Of a DNA stretch of 64,000 nt, positions 1 through 7,916 are shown in pieces. The DNA comes from Haloterrigena turkmenica DSM 5511. Lineage in GTDB: Archaea > Halobacteriota > Halobacteria > Halobacteriales > Natrialbaceae. A program made the translations under genes and the position numbers. The stretch covers positions 116,782 to 180,781 of the forward strand of contig NC_013746.1 of the NCBI RefSeq assembly GCF_000025325.1. Direction: 5' to 3'. The number at the start of each line of letters is the position of its first letter. Position 1 is the stretch's first letter. A model generated the notes under the pieces. It was not told where the DNA came from and searched no databases. It saw only the letters and a list, made by a program, of their open reading frames with translations.

Positions 1-971
1 CACCTGGTGCACTCCCAGATCGGCGAGTCGGGAATCTCTGGAACTGGTACTTCATCGAAGCCACCGAATGTGTGGCGCGTCGTCTCTCCACACGATCGAC
101 ACTCCAGATTACGACGAGTTCGCCCCTCGCGACGGGGGGTCTCGGAGCGATCCGGTGGGGAGACGTGTTCGAGGGCTATTGCGGGAACGATCCAGGTGAG
201 TGTTGGTTCGTCCCGTCGTGGGTATTCCGCAGTATCCCAGTTGGGATTGGTTCGCTTGAGCGTGCCGCCGGCAATCAGCTGGCCGATCTCCTCGATGTCA
301 GTGATCGGCTCGCCCTCAGCGTCGAACAGCACTGGATCGAGCGTCGGCCGGTTGTTGGTGTCTTCATCGTCAGCGCTCTCGTCAGCAACGATGGTGTAGT
401 CGTGACCGGCGTTCTGGCGGATGATATCGAGCTGGCGTTGCCCTTCGATCGTATCGACAGCGGCGGCAGTAGGCAACTGGCCCCACTCACGAGTGAAGCG
501 TGTGACGAGTTCGCCCTCGAGATCGGCGATGAGTTCACACTCGTCGATGCCGTCGATAGAGGTGGTGAAGGGATCATCAGTCAACCCTTTGTAAACGGCT
601 TTAGCTTTGCTGATGGCGTTCTGCTCGGTTTTCGCGTCGACGAGAACGTGAACCAGCCCAGTCAGTTCGCGCTTGGTGTCGGGTTCAACCGCCAGATCAC
701 CGTAGTCGAGGCTGTTCGTGAAGCAGAAGTCGCACTTTGTTCGATCGTGAGCGATCTCCGTGCCACACTCGCACCGATTCTCAGCGGTGGAGTCGTCCTC
801 GTGAGACGCTGGTTCAGGAGCGTCTGGATACCCTACGTGACCGTTCTCGAGCGAGTCGTCGACATGTTCGTAGCTACCATCGTCGACGGCTCTTGAGTCG
901 GTCGCATCGGGGGCAATACTACCTTCGTCTTCGGGAGCGAACTCCCGGCGGTCGTCATCGTCGTAGTTCAT
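1..971 (-). CDS. conserved haloarchaeal zinc-binding protein, 3' end outside window
   Basis: Open frame from ATG at 971 running off the left edge (at least 323 residues). The first 60 residues are acidic and low-complexity. A CECG...CDFC pair follows at about residues 68-82, and a second CRSCG motif lies near residue 299. The middle (about 85-260) is mixed alpha/beta with no catalytic motif that I recognise. I know this only as an uncharacterised plasmid-type family and assign no function. The long opposite-strand frame over the same bases is a shadow: the minus reading has the acidic composition and paired cysteines. Confidence 0.75.
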   Translation of the reverse strand, partial: MNYDDDDRREFAPEDEGSIAPDATDSRAVDDGSYEHVDDSLENGHVGYPDAPEPASHEDDSTAENRCECGTEIAHDRTKCDFCFTNSLDYGDLAVEPDTKRELTGLVHVLVDAKTEQNAISKAKAVYKGLTDDPFTTSIDGIDECELIADLEGELVTRFTREWGQLPTAAAVDTIEGQRQLDIIRQNAGHDYTIVADESADDEDTNNRPTLDPVLFDAEGEPITDIEEIGQLIAGGTLKRTNPNWDTAEYPRRDEPTLTWIVPAIALEHVSPPDRSETPRREGRTRRNLECRSCGETTRHTFGGFDEVPVPEIPDSPIWECTR

Positions 972-1278
972 GGTGTCGTGGAACCTCTCGGTGTGTCGTC
1001 AATTTTCGCTCTTATCCCTGCCCTCGTTACTCTCCGGGTAGTGGAGTGAAAGTGAAATGAAATCTTGTCAACGAATCAAAAGAGTTATCAATATGTGTTG
1101 TTTAATACACATGTAGGGGATCAGAGCTGTCAGAGACACCTCATCCGCGCTTTCCGTATGTTTTGCTTTTCTATCGTCGAGGCGATGAGTTGACTCTTCT
1201 CTCTCGTCCATAGTCCTGAATGCGCTGTGCAGCGGTGCGTTCGCCAAACGAAACTCCACTCTTCTCGATCACTCGCAA
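972..1278. other. intergenic, no gene supported
   Basis: Two short overlapping minus frames are present, but neither shows acidic haloarchaeal composition or a motif. The stretch near 1046-1066 is purine-rich (GAGTGAAAGTGAAATGAAA) and probably belongs to the upstream region of the gene starting at 971. Confidence 0.5.
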
Positions 1279-1736
1279 TCACTGAATTCTGAGAATGTTT
1301 GTTGGGTGCTGTCTGCACTCGACCTTGCCGATGAGCGTCGCGACGGCATCGACGCTCCAACTGGGGAAAAGACCCTCGGCACCGAGTGAGCAGGGAAGTG
1401 TCGGGAGCGCATCTGGATCAAGTAGCTCTTCACTATCCGTCTCCTCGATCGTCACCGTGTCAGGGTCGAACGGGACGTCTGCAGGAACGGTCGGTCCGGC
1501 ACAGATCACGGCGTTGTCGGTCTTGCACGGACACTTTGTGTAGCCAGTCTCGTACGCGGCGTTGATCCGATCGGCATGCGGCTGGCGGATGCGATGTCCA
1601 CTCGGTCGTTGCATTTCCGACCTGGCTTCGCTCCACACGACGAGCACTCGATCGCCAGAACCGGATGATACGGTTGAGCAACGCCACAATCTTCGCACGT
1701 GACGGCTGCTGTCACGGAGTCAATGGTTGGTTCCAT
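1279..1736 (-). pseudogene. zinc-finger protein (CxxCGA..GRKC..PSGH type) with one frameshift
   Basis: ATG at 1736 opens a frame with CEDC and CSSCGAKPGRKC. Near 1611 the homology leaves this frame and continues in another as QRPSGHRI-RQPHADRINAAYE and CPCKTDNAVIC down to the stop at 1279. The family keeps these pieces together (a zinc finger followed by a PSGH/PHA.R helix), so one base has been lost, most simply one C of a CC pair on the coding strand. Repaired, it would be about 150 residues. It could be real decay or a sequencing error. A degenerate copy of the hairpin leader (1741-1770) precedes the start. Confidence 0.65.
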
Positions 1737-1960
1737 GGGGCTCACCCCTCGAGACCGTCGAACAACACATCGGTCGTACTCGCGTCATCCCAGACCGATC
1801 TCGCTCACGCTTCCGAATCGATCGTGAACTGCCCGGTCTCATCGCTCTACGCGGAGGCTGAACCTACTTCGTGAGTACTATTTTACGGTTATTTTCATGC
1901 TTATTGCTAGCAGTAGACAAAGTATTACGACTGCACGCTACGTAGATGTATTGAGGACCC

Positions 1961-2239
1961 ATGAGGATCGTTCAGAACGTGGTTCGCTGGTACAGACTCA
2001 ACCATGGCGTCGGGAAAGAGATGCTGGATAGTGGTGCTGAACTCATGCCATGTCCGTACTGTGAAAAGGAGACACCAGTCTTTCAGTCAACATATAATTC
2101 GGCAGGGTTGCCAATTTTGTTCAGTGTCTGTCTCTGGTGTGATGGATTTATTGAATTCGGTGGCGCCTCCCTGCAGCCGCACGAGCCGTATGCAACCGCA
2201 CACGATCCCCAGAGTGAGGAGCGGCATTCGAAGCCATAG
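1961..2239 (+). CDS. small zinc-ribbon protein
   Basis: 92 residues from ATG. CPYC at about residues 31-34 and CLWC at about 57-60 give a classic two-knuckle zinc ribbon, with a basic amphipathic N-terminus. An AT-rich stretch at 1880-1925 could hold its promoter. The gene is followed 23 bases downstream by another plus-strand gene, so they may be co-transcribed. No enzymatic motif. Such microproteins are abundant in haloarchaea and mostly of unknown role. Confidence 0.6.
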   Translation: MRIVQNVVRWYRLNHGVGKEMLDSGAELMPCPYCEKETPVFQSTYNSAGLPILFSVCLWCDGFIEFGGASLQPHEPYATAHDPQSEERHSKP

Positions 2240-2262
2240 TTTGTTCGTTTACCTGTAGAATT

Positions 2263-2673
2263 ATGGATGCTGTTACCGTGACTCGTGACATGGGCACGGA
2301 TGATTCGTACTCGACCGGTCTCCTTGAACGAGATACAGAGAACCCGGCTGTTGGAACGTTCCCACCGACCGTGTCGTCGACTGCGTTCGATGCCGTGACC
2401 CGTGGCGATCTCATTTATTGGGGAGAATGGTCGAATCGGGATGCTCTCGTGGTCACGAGGCACCGGTCGGTCTACGACGCCGATTCTCGGTTCACAGAGC
2501 TGGGCCAGTCTCTGCTTGACAGCGACGGTGCCACTACGCTACCGCCACCTGTCGTGGATCGCATCGAGCAGTGGGCAGCGGAGAAGATCCATTTTGTCCG
2601 GGACGAGTCAGTACCGATGGTCTGCTTGCTTATGGCCGACGACGCGTTTCAGACGCATAGTAACGAAGAATAG
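2263..2673 (+). CDS. hypothetical acidic protein
   Basis: 136 residues, acidic, with no cysteine motif, membrane segment or domain that I recognise. ATG at 2263 follows the zinc-ribbon gene by 23 bases. The 3' end overlaps, tail to tail, a decayed minus-strand frame (2630-2899). Composition (many D, T and V; few K) supports coding. Function unknown. Confidence 0.55.
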   Translation: MDAVTVTRDMGTDDSYSTGLLERDTENPAVGTFPPTVSSTAFDAVTRGDLIYWGEWSNRDALVVTRHRSVYDADSRFTELGQSLLDSDGATTLPPPVVDRIEQWAAEKIHFVRDESVPMVCLLMADDAFQTHSNEE

Positions 2674-2899
2674 AAAGGTGAGTTGTTATCTCTTCTCGGC
2701 TGGAGTGTTCATCCGAAGTATCGACCTGATAGAGGTATCCGCGTTCGAGCAGTCGTGTGATCGTGTGTTCAGCATCCGCTCGTTCGAGTACCATCTCATC
2801 GGATGCATATAGTACGTCTACTGCTTGTTCCCGGTTGGCGGTGGTACAGAACTGTTCTCAAGGACTACCGCGACGGATCTCGGAGATCACCCTCATCAT
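2630..2899 (-). pseudogene. HTH-like small protein with in-frame stop
   Basis: From ATG at 2899 the frame reads MRVISEIRRGSP, meets TGA at 2860-2858, and continues open as EQFCTTANREQAVDVLYASD and ERADAEHTITRLLERGYLYQ to a TAA at 2630. The text on both sides of the stop is typical acidic protein, and the stop is one C-to-T change from CGA (Arg). I read it as one decayed gene of about 89 residues. The tail resembles a winged-helix effector, but I cannot name the family. Confidence 0.45.
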
Positions 2900-3117
2900 A
2901 TACTCAACCGGATCTCGTATATCATATCCTGATATTCGATAATGGAAAATCCCCTTCGGAAAATCGAGTTCTGGCAGCCCAGGGTGTGTGAAGACTTCTG
3001 CACCACCGCCCGACGAGCAGTATGAACGGTTCATGAGCGAAATCCAAGAATCAGAATCACCGCAGGAGTTCGGCTACGACCACCAAGCTTGGCACGTTTT
3101 GCCCTAATAGGGATGTG

Positions 3118-3435
3118 TTATTCGCGACTCGAGGTTGTCCCTTCCGTTGCAGCGGTGACCTGGTCAAGAAACTGCTCAATGACTGCACTGGCTTCTCGTT
3201 CCAGTTCCTTAGCAGCAGTATTGCGAGGAAGTTCATACACCGTGATCTCACCACTCTGGAGGTCAGTGAGTTCGTCTTCACTGCTTTCGATATTGAGGAT
3301 GGCAGTCCTGAAAATAACAAGTGCACGTGTTTCGTTGATATCCAAATACTGGATATTGCAGGACTCTAAGGTAGCAAAGAGATCTATTGGAGCGGGGAAA
3401 GTGTAGCGCTGAGTGAGATCCGAACAGTCATCCAT
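3118..3435 (-). CDS. hypothetical acidic protein
   Basis: 105 residues from ATG at 3435. Residues 1-70 alternate hydrophobic strands and charged loops; residues 75-95 are a predicted helix. No cysteines in pairs and no motif recognised. It stands alone between decayed sequence on the left and an AT-rich promoter-like stretch on the right. Confidence 0.45.
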   Translation of the reverse strand: MDDCSDLTQRYTFPAPIDLFATLESCNIQYLDINETRALVIFRTAILNIESSEDELTDLQSGEITVYELPRNTAAKELEREASAVIEQFLDQVTAATEGTTSSRE

Positions 3436-3641
3436 TATAGTCCAGTGATGGTTCTTTCTTAATAGTCCCTCTTGTCAAATGAATGACTTTTCAAGGCGAA
3501 TGGCATTCGTTTGTCATCCGATCCAGATGGTATTCATTCTATCAGGCATTCAGTTTGATTATCTGTCAGGACATCTCTTCTTCCTCAATTTCGGGGAGGA
3601 TACTATTTTATACGCATATGTATACTAGCTGAAGTGAAGCC

Positions 3642-3758
3642 ATGATTCCCTGTCACACGCTCCATGGCTTTGTTCCCACCTTGTCAGTAGACCATTCGTC
3701 TTTTGGTGTCTGCCCGTTCTGCGAATCAACCGGTAACTCACACTTTAGCGCCAGTTAG
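3642..3758 (+). CDS. CPFC zinc microprotein (38 aa)
   Basis: ATG at 3642 opens 38 codons ending in TAG. It carries a CHTLH element near the N-terminus and CPFC at about residues 25-28, a plausible four-ligand zinc site. A TATA-like stretch (TTTTATACGCATATG, about 3607-3621) lies 20-35 bases upstream at haloarchaeal promoter spacing. Short length keeps confidence modest. Confidence 0.4.
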   Translation: MIPCHTLHGFVPTLSVDHSSFGVCPFCESTGNSHFSAS

Positions 3759-3821
3759 CTGAGGATGCTTTATGAGGTACTGGTACTTGCCGTCCTGACG
3801 TGTGTTCTGGACTGTCGATCG

Positions 3822-3977
3822 TCATGGTGAGGATCGACCCTCCTCGGCGTTGTTGTCTGCGCTGAGTCCGTCGTAGGGCAGTAGCTGTTCCTCGCTGTCC
3901 CCGTCTCCGACGGGCGGCTGTTCAGAGAGGGGAACGTCTTCGTCGAACGTGTGTTCGTATACGTCTAGGAGTGGCAT
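3822..3977 (-). CDS. small acidic protein (51 aa)
   Basis: Frame from ATG at 3977, strongly acidic, with no motif. The hairpin leader (4021-4051) lies about 45 bases upstream, farther than in the other leader genes. An alternative start at 4025 overlaps the leader and gives a basic N-terminus unlike the rest, so I prefer 3977. It forms its own transcription unit after the block 5004-4100. Confidence 0.45.
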   Translation of the reverse strand: MPLLDVYEHTFDEDVPLSEQPPVGDGDSEEQLLPYDGLSADNNAEEGRSSP

Positions 3978-4020
3978 GATGATCAGTCTTGGAGAGCGTG
4001 TATTGCTTGTACACGCTCCT

Positions 4021-4051
4021 TCCACCCCTCTGAGGGGGTGAGCAACACCAC
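4021..4051 (-). promoter_or_regulatory. hairpin leader element, copy 2
   Basis: Read on the minus strand: GTGGTGTTGCTCA, then CCCCCTCAGAGGGG, then TGG. The arms pair around a 3-nt loop. Same architecture as the copies at 5012, 6945, 9690, 10853, 21380 and 38499. Confidence 0.6.
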
Positions 4052-4099
4052 AGAGAATCCACGTGGTACAATCCTTACTGTTGATCGACCGTTCGCGTC

Positions 4100-4354
4100 T
4101 CAGGTGTCGCGAACGAGCAGCATCTTCTCGGTGAGTTTGACGTCGTACTCACCGACTGAGAACGCGACCGACACCGATTCGCCGGTTGTGACGAGTCGAT
4201 CAAGCGCCTCAGGGTCGATCGTGTCGGACAAGACGATCCCGTGGGTTGGTCCCAGCTCGGTTGACGGGCAGTTTTCGAGACTCGCGATTGCTTCGATAAT
4301 TGCAATGCTCGGCGGCGTTTCCGACCATTCGTATTCAAGGTGCTCAGTATTCAT
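4100..4354 (-). CDS. HalOD1 output-domain protein
   Basis: 84 residues made of one HalOD1 domain: the helix SIAIIEAIASLENCPSTEL, the DTIDPEALDRLV turn, and a C-terminal pair of strands. HalOD1 is a haloarchaeal output domain often fused to response regulators; here it stands alone. The start at 4354 has a perfect Shine-Dalgarno (GGAGGTGA) inside the end of the upstream zinc microprotein gene, and the two overlap by 11 bases. Last gene of the block 5004-4100. Target of the domain unknown. Confidence 0.75.
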   Translation of the reverse strand: MNTEHLEYEWSETPPSIAIIEAIASLENCPSTELGPTHGIVLSDTIDPEALDRLVTTGESVSVAFSVGEYDVKLTEKMLLVRDT

Positions 4355-4505
4355 GATTCACCTCCGCTAGTCCGGCCCCTGCTCCTGAAAATCGCTCGCG
4401 CTGGGATCGGCAGTTCGGACAGGCGTGGAGCGTTCCGGTGTTGTCCGAAAATACCCGCTTATACTGTTCTGTGACGTGCGCGCCACAGTTCGAACACTCA
4501 GGCAT
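4344..4505 (-). CDS. DUF7563-like zinc-ribbon microprotein
   Basis: 53 residues starting MPECSNCGAHVTEQY, with a second pair CPNC at about residues 35-38. The CxxCG start, the VTEQY..VF segment and the CPNC pair match the widespread haloarchaeal DUF7563 small-protein family. Translationally coupled to the HalOD1 gene. It follows the coiled 58-residue gene by two bases. Confidence 0.75.
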   Translation of the reverse strand: MPECSNCGAHVTEQYKRVFSDNTGTLHACPNCRSQRERFSGAGAGLAEVNHEY

Positions 4506-4507
4506 CG

Positions 4508-4684
4508 TCAGGCCTCCATAACCGCGTGTTCGTACATCGCACGCGTCGCCTCGAGTTCGATGATCGAGTCTGCGAGGGTCAACGGTTCGACTAGGTGCTC
4601 ATCGAGCGTTTGCAAATCGGCCAGCACTGCTTCGAGTTCGGCCTGCATCTGCTCGTCAGACCAGCTGCCGACGGGGTCACTCAT
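4508..4684 (-). CDS. small helical acidic protein (58 aa)
   Basis: ATG at 4684 overlaps the stop of the previous gene (ATGA type). Residues 10-57 form one or two amphipathic helices (EQMQAELEAVLADLQTL, then ADSIIELEATRAMYEHAV). No cysteines. A GGAG sits at the right distance for initiation. The overlaps on both sides argue that it is real. Function unknown. Confidence 0.65.
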   Translation of the reverse strand: MSDPVGSWSDEQMQAELEAVLADLQTLDEHLVEPLTLADSIIELEATRAMYEHAVMEA

Positions 4685-5004
4685 CACGACTCACTCTCCG
4701 GGCAGCCGGGCGCATGCGACAGGTTGTCCTGTCCACCGAGTTCGACCAGCAGCTCGCGTTCGCAGTACGTACACCGGACGTACGCCTTCCCGCCCTGTTC
4801 CGGCGGTTCGACATGCCGCGTGTACGTCGGTTTCTCGGGCTCACTCTGAGTAGCCTCGGCGGCTACGGTCCCGCCGTCGGGAACTAACCGCTCTGTACGA
4901 GCAGTCACCTCGGCTTCCGCACGCAAGCGCCGTTTGCGGGCTGCTTCGGTTTCGTAATGTTCTGCTCGCTGTACAATCTGCTTCAGCTCTCTGAATCGAT
5001 TCAT
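4684..5004 (-). CDS. coiled-coil plus zinc-ribbon protein
   Basis: 106 residues. Residues 1-42 are a basic heptad-like helix. Residues 75-105 carry CTYC and a later CPES motif with a histidine (HAPGC), a likely zinc site. It is first in the block 5004-4100 and is preceded by the best-formed hairpin leader (5012-5047). Possibly a small nucleic-acid-binding adaptor, but that is only inferred from charge and zinc knuckle. Confidence 0.65.
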   Translation of the reverse strand: MNRFRELKQIVQRAEHYETEAARKRRLRAEAEVTARTERLVPDGGTVAAEATQSEPEKPTYTRHVEPPEQGGKAYVRCTYCERELLVELGGQDNLSHAPGCPESES

Positions 5005-5011
5005 CTGTCAA

Positions 5012-5047
5012 ACCCTCCACCCCTCTCGAGGGGAGAACAACACCACC
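5012..5047 (-). promoter_or_regulatory. hairpin leader element, copy 3 (best formed)
   Basis: Minus strand: GGTGGTGTTGTTCT, then CCCCTCGAGAGGGG, then TGGAGG and 11 bases to the ATG at 5004. CCCCT/AGGGG form a 5-bp stem with a 4-nt loop, abutting the Shine-Dalgarno. Confidence 0.7.
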
Positions 5048-5104
5048 GAGCGGAGAGCTGGGCGTCCAGTGCTGTCGCTGGGTGTCTTCGTGTCTGATTG
5101 AGCT

Positions 5105-5494
5105 CTAGTCAGCTTCTGGGGTCACTGTCTCTCGATCCCACACTGGCTCCCACTCGCTCTCGTGTCCGTCAACGTGATCTTCATACGCCGAAAACCAGTA
5201 GCGATCGTAGCCGCGAGATTCGGTCCCAAGCCACTTGCCTGATGCGAGCGCGCCGTACTCATCAGTCTCGGGAATCGGCTCAGCCTCTTCGATGGACCAC
5301 GTGTACTGGCTGTCGAACTCGGCGATGAAGCCCTGGTCGCCAGACGGTTCACGCAGCGTACACCGAGTGTTGCAGGTCGCACAGAAAACGCCCTGGTAGA
5401 CAAGATGTGTCCATTCGTCGGAGCCACAGACAGGACACTTCACCGTGTCGAACGCACCAGCATACCGCTCTTCAGTGTCGACGATCGCCATCAC
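5105..5494 (-). CDS. conserved haloarchaeal zinc-ribbon protein
   Basis: 129 residues. CPVC and CATC (about residues 20-40) form a ribbon; the rest is rich in aromatic and acidic residues (GYDRYWFSAYEDH, HESEWEPVWDRE), suggesting a protein-binding surface. Starts MMAIV; the second Met is equally possible. It overlaps the upstream gene by four bases and ends the operon 6937-5105. I recognise the pattern as conserved across haloarchaeal plasmids but know no function. Confidence 0.7.
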   Translation of the reverse strand: MMAIVDTEERYAGAFDTVKCPVCGSDEWTHLVYQGVFCATCNTRCTLREPSGDQGFIAEFDSQYTWSIEEAEPIPETDEYGALASGKWLGTESRGYDRYWFSAYEDHVDGHESEWEPVWDRETVTPEAD

Positions 5495-5835
5495 TCGTCA
5501 CCTCTATCTGGACCGATCCGCGTCACGCGACCGATCCTGGCGTGGGCACCAGCCAGTACCAGCGAAACGTGCTCGAGCATCGAGATGTCGGTCACAATCG
5601 TGTTCCCGTCCTTCTGGAGGACGACGACACCGCTGTCGTGGAGCCAGATAGAGACGCCAATCCCCCAATGATGCCATCGACCTGGTGAGAGTGCTCTCGA
5701 CGGAAGTGAGAGACTCTCGTCACCGCAATCGATCGCCGCCTGAATGCCCTGGCGAAGCGCCCACACTTGCGATTCGGTGAGCGTGTCCACGGGTGCGTCA
5801 ATCTCGTCGACATACGTCAGCAGATCTGCCACCAT
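5491..5835 (-). CDS. conserved hypothetical protein
   Basis: 114 residues. An N-terminal helical region (about 1-37) is followed by a strand-rich half (WHHWGIGVSIWLHDSGVVVL). No known catalytic motif. It overlaps the genes on both sides by a few bases, as expected for tight translational coupling. Confidence 0.65.
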   Translation of the reverse strand: MVADLLTYVDEIDAPVDTLTESQVWALRQGIQAAIDCGDESLSLPSRALSPGRWHHWGIGVSIWLHDSGVVVLQKDGNTIVTDISMLEHVSLVLAGAHARIGRVTRIGPDRGDE

Positions 5836-6299
5836 CAGACCTCACCTCCGATGATCCGATCGATCTCGGCCAGTTCGCGCGCTTCAGCAGCCTCGTCCGC
5901 ATATCCGACGTCGGTGGCATAGCGCTCGAGGACGGCCACGGCTCTATCGTCGTCCGTGGCTGCTCGTTCGAACAGCTTCTCAAAGACGGTGACGACCATC
6001 CGATCGGCGACCTGGCGGCCAGCATCAGCTGCTTCACTTTTGATGCGACCAAGCCGTGACTCGGGATACGCGTAGGTTTTCGAAGGCCTGGACTTCAGAT
6101 TTGAACAGTAGACGACATCGAATACGCGCTCATCGTTGGTTGTGTCGAATCGCGAGTTCCCGTAGTTATCGAGCAGATTGTAGTTGTTCACCTCAGACCA
6201 CTCAGCTACCGTCTGTCCAGTATCTGCGATCACGTGGACTGGTCGCCCCTGTGCGAGGTCCAAGCAGACGTCACCAAGTTTGATCGACTGTTCGTTCAT
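5835..6299 (-). CDS. conserved hypothetical protein
   Basis: 154 residues. The N-terminal 65 residues look like a small beta domain (LGDVCLDLAQGRPVHVIAD, then EVFDVVYC-type strands); residues 85-150 are helical. Start and stop overlap neighbours by four and one bases. Family conserved in haloarchaeal accessory replicons as far as I can judge; function not known. Confidence 0.65.
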   Translation of the reverse strand: MNEQSIKLGDVCLDLAQGRPVHVIADTGQTVAEWSEVNNYNLLDNYGNSRFDTTNDERVFDVVYCSNLKSRPSKTYAYPESRLGRIKSEAADAGRQVADRMVVTVFEKLFERAATDDDRAVAVLERYATDVGYADEAAEARELAEIDRIIGGEV

Positions 6300-6937
6300 C
6301 GGCTCACCTCGTCACTGAGAGTGCGAGCAAGCGTTGCGGCCTGCTGTTCAATCGGCTCGTGGTGGGCGTGTCTGACGTTCAGGAGCGCAAGGTGCGCTCC
6401 AACCCCCCACAACTCTGCCTGGTGCAACTCGTCAGCAAACTCCGTGAGAACGTCGTCAGTCGTCTGGCGACCATCGGTGAGACCGTTGATCCGAGCTGCA
6501 ATCTGATGAGGGATTGCATCTCGACAAGAAGGATCTCGTCCTGTGTAGTCGGCCATCGTCTCGACGAGTCCCGCAAATGCCTCAACACGTCCGTCGACCA
6601 TGACGTCCCACTCTTCGAGGTCATCCTCGTCGACGGCGTACGTCACAGCGTCGGGTTCCTGTCTCTCAAGGAGAGCCTCGAGAGCCGCTCGCTTCCAGCT
6701 GCGGTAATCACGGAACTTCCAGAACGTGGCGAACTCTTCGAGCGTCTCGATCGAGTACTCGATTGAGATGTCGGCGCGAACACGCTCGGTCGTCTCGTCA
6801 CCATAATCAGTGATCCGGGTAATCGGCCCATTGGCAGTCGCGAGGAACCGTCGTGGAAGCGGCGTCGTGCAGTCGGTTGACTGCGCTTCGTTGGGTGTTT
6901 CCGTTGGCTGTGCTGCCGTCTCGTCTGCTCGTGACAT
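6296..6937 (-). CDS. conserved hypothetical protein, first gene of a leader-controlled operon
   Basis: 213 residues from ATG at 6937, chosen because the hairpin leader with its TGGAGG lies immediately upstream; a longer frame to 7066 runs through the leader. Residues 1-25 are low-complexity. Residues 45-110 contain a helix with aromatic residues (FATFWKFRDYRSWKRAAL). No catalytic site recognised. It leads the four-gene unit 6937-5105. Confidence 0.7.
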   Translation of the reverse strand: MSRADETAAQPTETPNEAQSTDCTTPLPRRFLATANGPITRITDYGDETTERVRADISIEYSIETLEEFATFWKFRDYRSWKRAALEALLERQEPDAVTYAVDEDDLEEWDVMVDGRVEAFAGLVETMADYTGRDPSCRDAIPHQIAARINGLTDGRQTTDDVLTEFADELHQAELWGVGAHLALLNVRHAHHEPIEQQAATLARTLSDEVSR

Positions 6938-6944
6938 CTGTGAT

Positions 6945-6979
6945 ACCCTCCATCCCTCTCGAGGGTGCAACAACACCAC
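6945..6979 (-). promoter_or_regulatory. hairpin leader element, copy 4
   Basis: Minus strand: CGTGGTGTTGTTGCA, then CCCTCGAGAGGG, then ATGGAGGG and nine bases to the start at 6937. The outermost stem pair of copy 3 is absent, and the flanking bases change on both sides. Confidence 0.65.
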
Positions 6980-7054
6980 GTGCGGTACGTTCGTGCGGAT
7001 GCTGGTCGACTCTGGCGAAGTTACCCCACGATTTAGTGTCATTTTCACCTCGTG

Positions 7055-7110
7055 GCAGGGTGTCATAGAAAAGTTCCTATACCCTTTCTCTGTGACTACC
7101 CGACAAACGG
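7055..7110 (-). repeat. block B, left copy (inverted relative to 21137-21188)
   Basis: About 50 bases nearly identical to the reverse complement of 21137-21188, including TGTCATAGAAAAGTTCC and TCTCTGTGACTA. It lies about 120 bases upstream of the start at 6937 and may carry the promoter of that operon. A weaker relative (TCTATGGCACC) sits upstream of the gene starting at 38495. Confidence 0.65.
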
Positions 7111-7158
7111 CAAGTACAGACGAAGGTGTTACCGGATCGGCTATTTACCTCTCTGATA

Positions 7159-7204
7159 GCTGTCAAAAACAGCATACTGAATGCAGAGGATGTGGTTAGC
7201 ACGC
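7159..7204 (+). repeat. left flanking repeat of methyltransferase gene
   Basis: 46 bases that match 8057-8102 at about 70 percent in the same orientation (shared CTGTCA.AAA.AGC, CAGAGG.TGT, TAGCA.GC). The pair brackets the methyltransferase gene. Confidence 0.45.
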
Positions 7205-7301
7205 AGAGCTATTTAATTCGGATAGCACCGACTGGAACGGTCAATGAGGAGGTTTGGGAATGTATCAGAGCCATTAAACTGCCTGAAGGAAAGATCGAGC
7301 C

Positions 7302-7916
7302 ATGAAGTTCGCCGACCGAGAGCAAGTATACGGACGGGAGGAGTATTACTGGGGTAGAGAGCCAAACGATATGGCCGAGAAGACGGCGGAAATTGCTTCA
7401 CAGGCCAATTCTGGCATAACGGTGATTGACGTTGGAGCCGGTGAAGGTCGGGACGCGGTGTTTTTTGCAGAACAAGGATGGAACGTGTATGCGATGGAGG
7501 TTTCTCCGAACGGCCTGGCGAAGGCCAAACGTCTTGCCAACGAGCGAAAGGTGTCCCTCCAGACAATCGAAGCTGATGCAAACGACGCCACCTTCCCCGA
7601 AGCGGTTGACGTAGTTTATTCGGCCGGTGCGATTCAATATATCCGACCTGAGAACCGGGACCGACAGTTCAACCACTTCAAAGAGAAAACGACTGTCGAT
7701 GGGGTTCACGCAATGTTCGCTTTCGTGGATCATCCTGACGTTCCGACCGCACCGGACTGGACGGAACGCGAGTATTTCTACGCACGAGGCGAGCTGATGA
7801 AATACTACCGTGACTGGGAGGTCCTCGAATTTGAAGAGGTGATCTTTGACGACGAATCGGGGAGTGAACCCCACCGACACGCAGCAGAGATACTGTTCGC
7901 ACGGAAACCAAACTAA
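7302..7916 (+). CDS. class I SAM-dependent methyltransferase (TehB-like)
   Basis: 204 residues. Motif I VIDVGAGEGRDAVFFAEQG at about residues 40-58, an acidic end of strand 2 (AMEV), and motif IV-like DVVYSAGAIQYI at about 100-111 define a Rossmann methyltransferase. The GEGRDA signature resembles the TehB/thiopurine type that methylates small molecules or metalloids. Soluble, no extra domain. It stands alone between imperfect direct repeats, in a segment that differs from the surrounding backbone, so it may be a later insertion. Substrate unknown. Confidence 0.8.
   Translation: MKFADREQVYGREEYYWGREPNDMAEKTAEIASQANSGITVIDVGAGEGRDAVFFAEQGWNVYAMEVSPNGLAKAKRLANERKVSLQTIEADANDATFPEAVDVVYSAGAIQYIRPENRDRQFNHFKEKTTVDGVHAMFAFVDHPDVPTAPDWTEREYFYARGELMKYYRDWEVLEFEEVIFDDESGSEPHRHAAEILFARKPN

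Noticed and set aside
72..896. Long plus-strand frame (274 codons)
   Set aside because: It mirrors the acidic minus-strand gene 971-1, has unlikely composition and no motif. High-GC third positions create such shadows.
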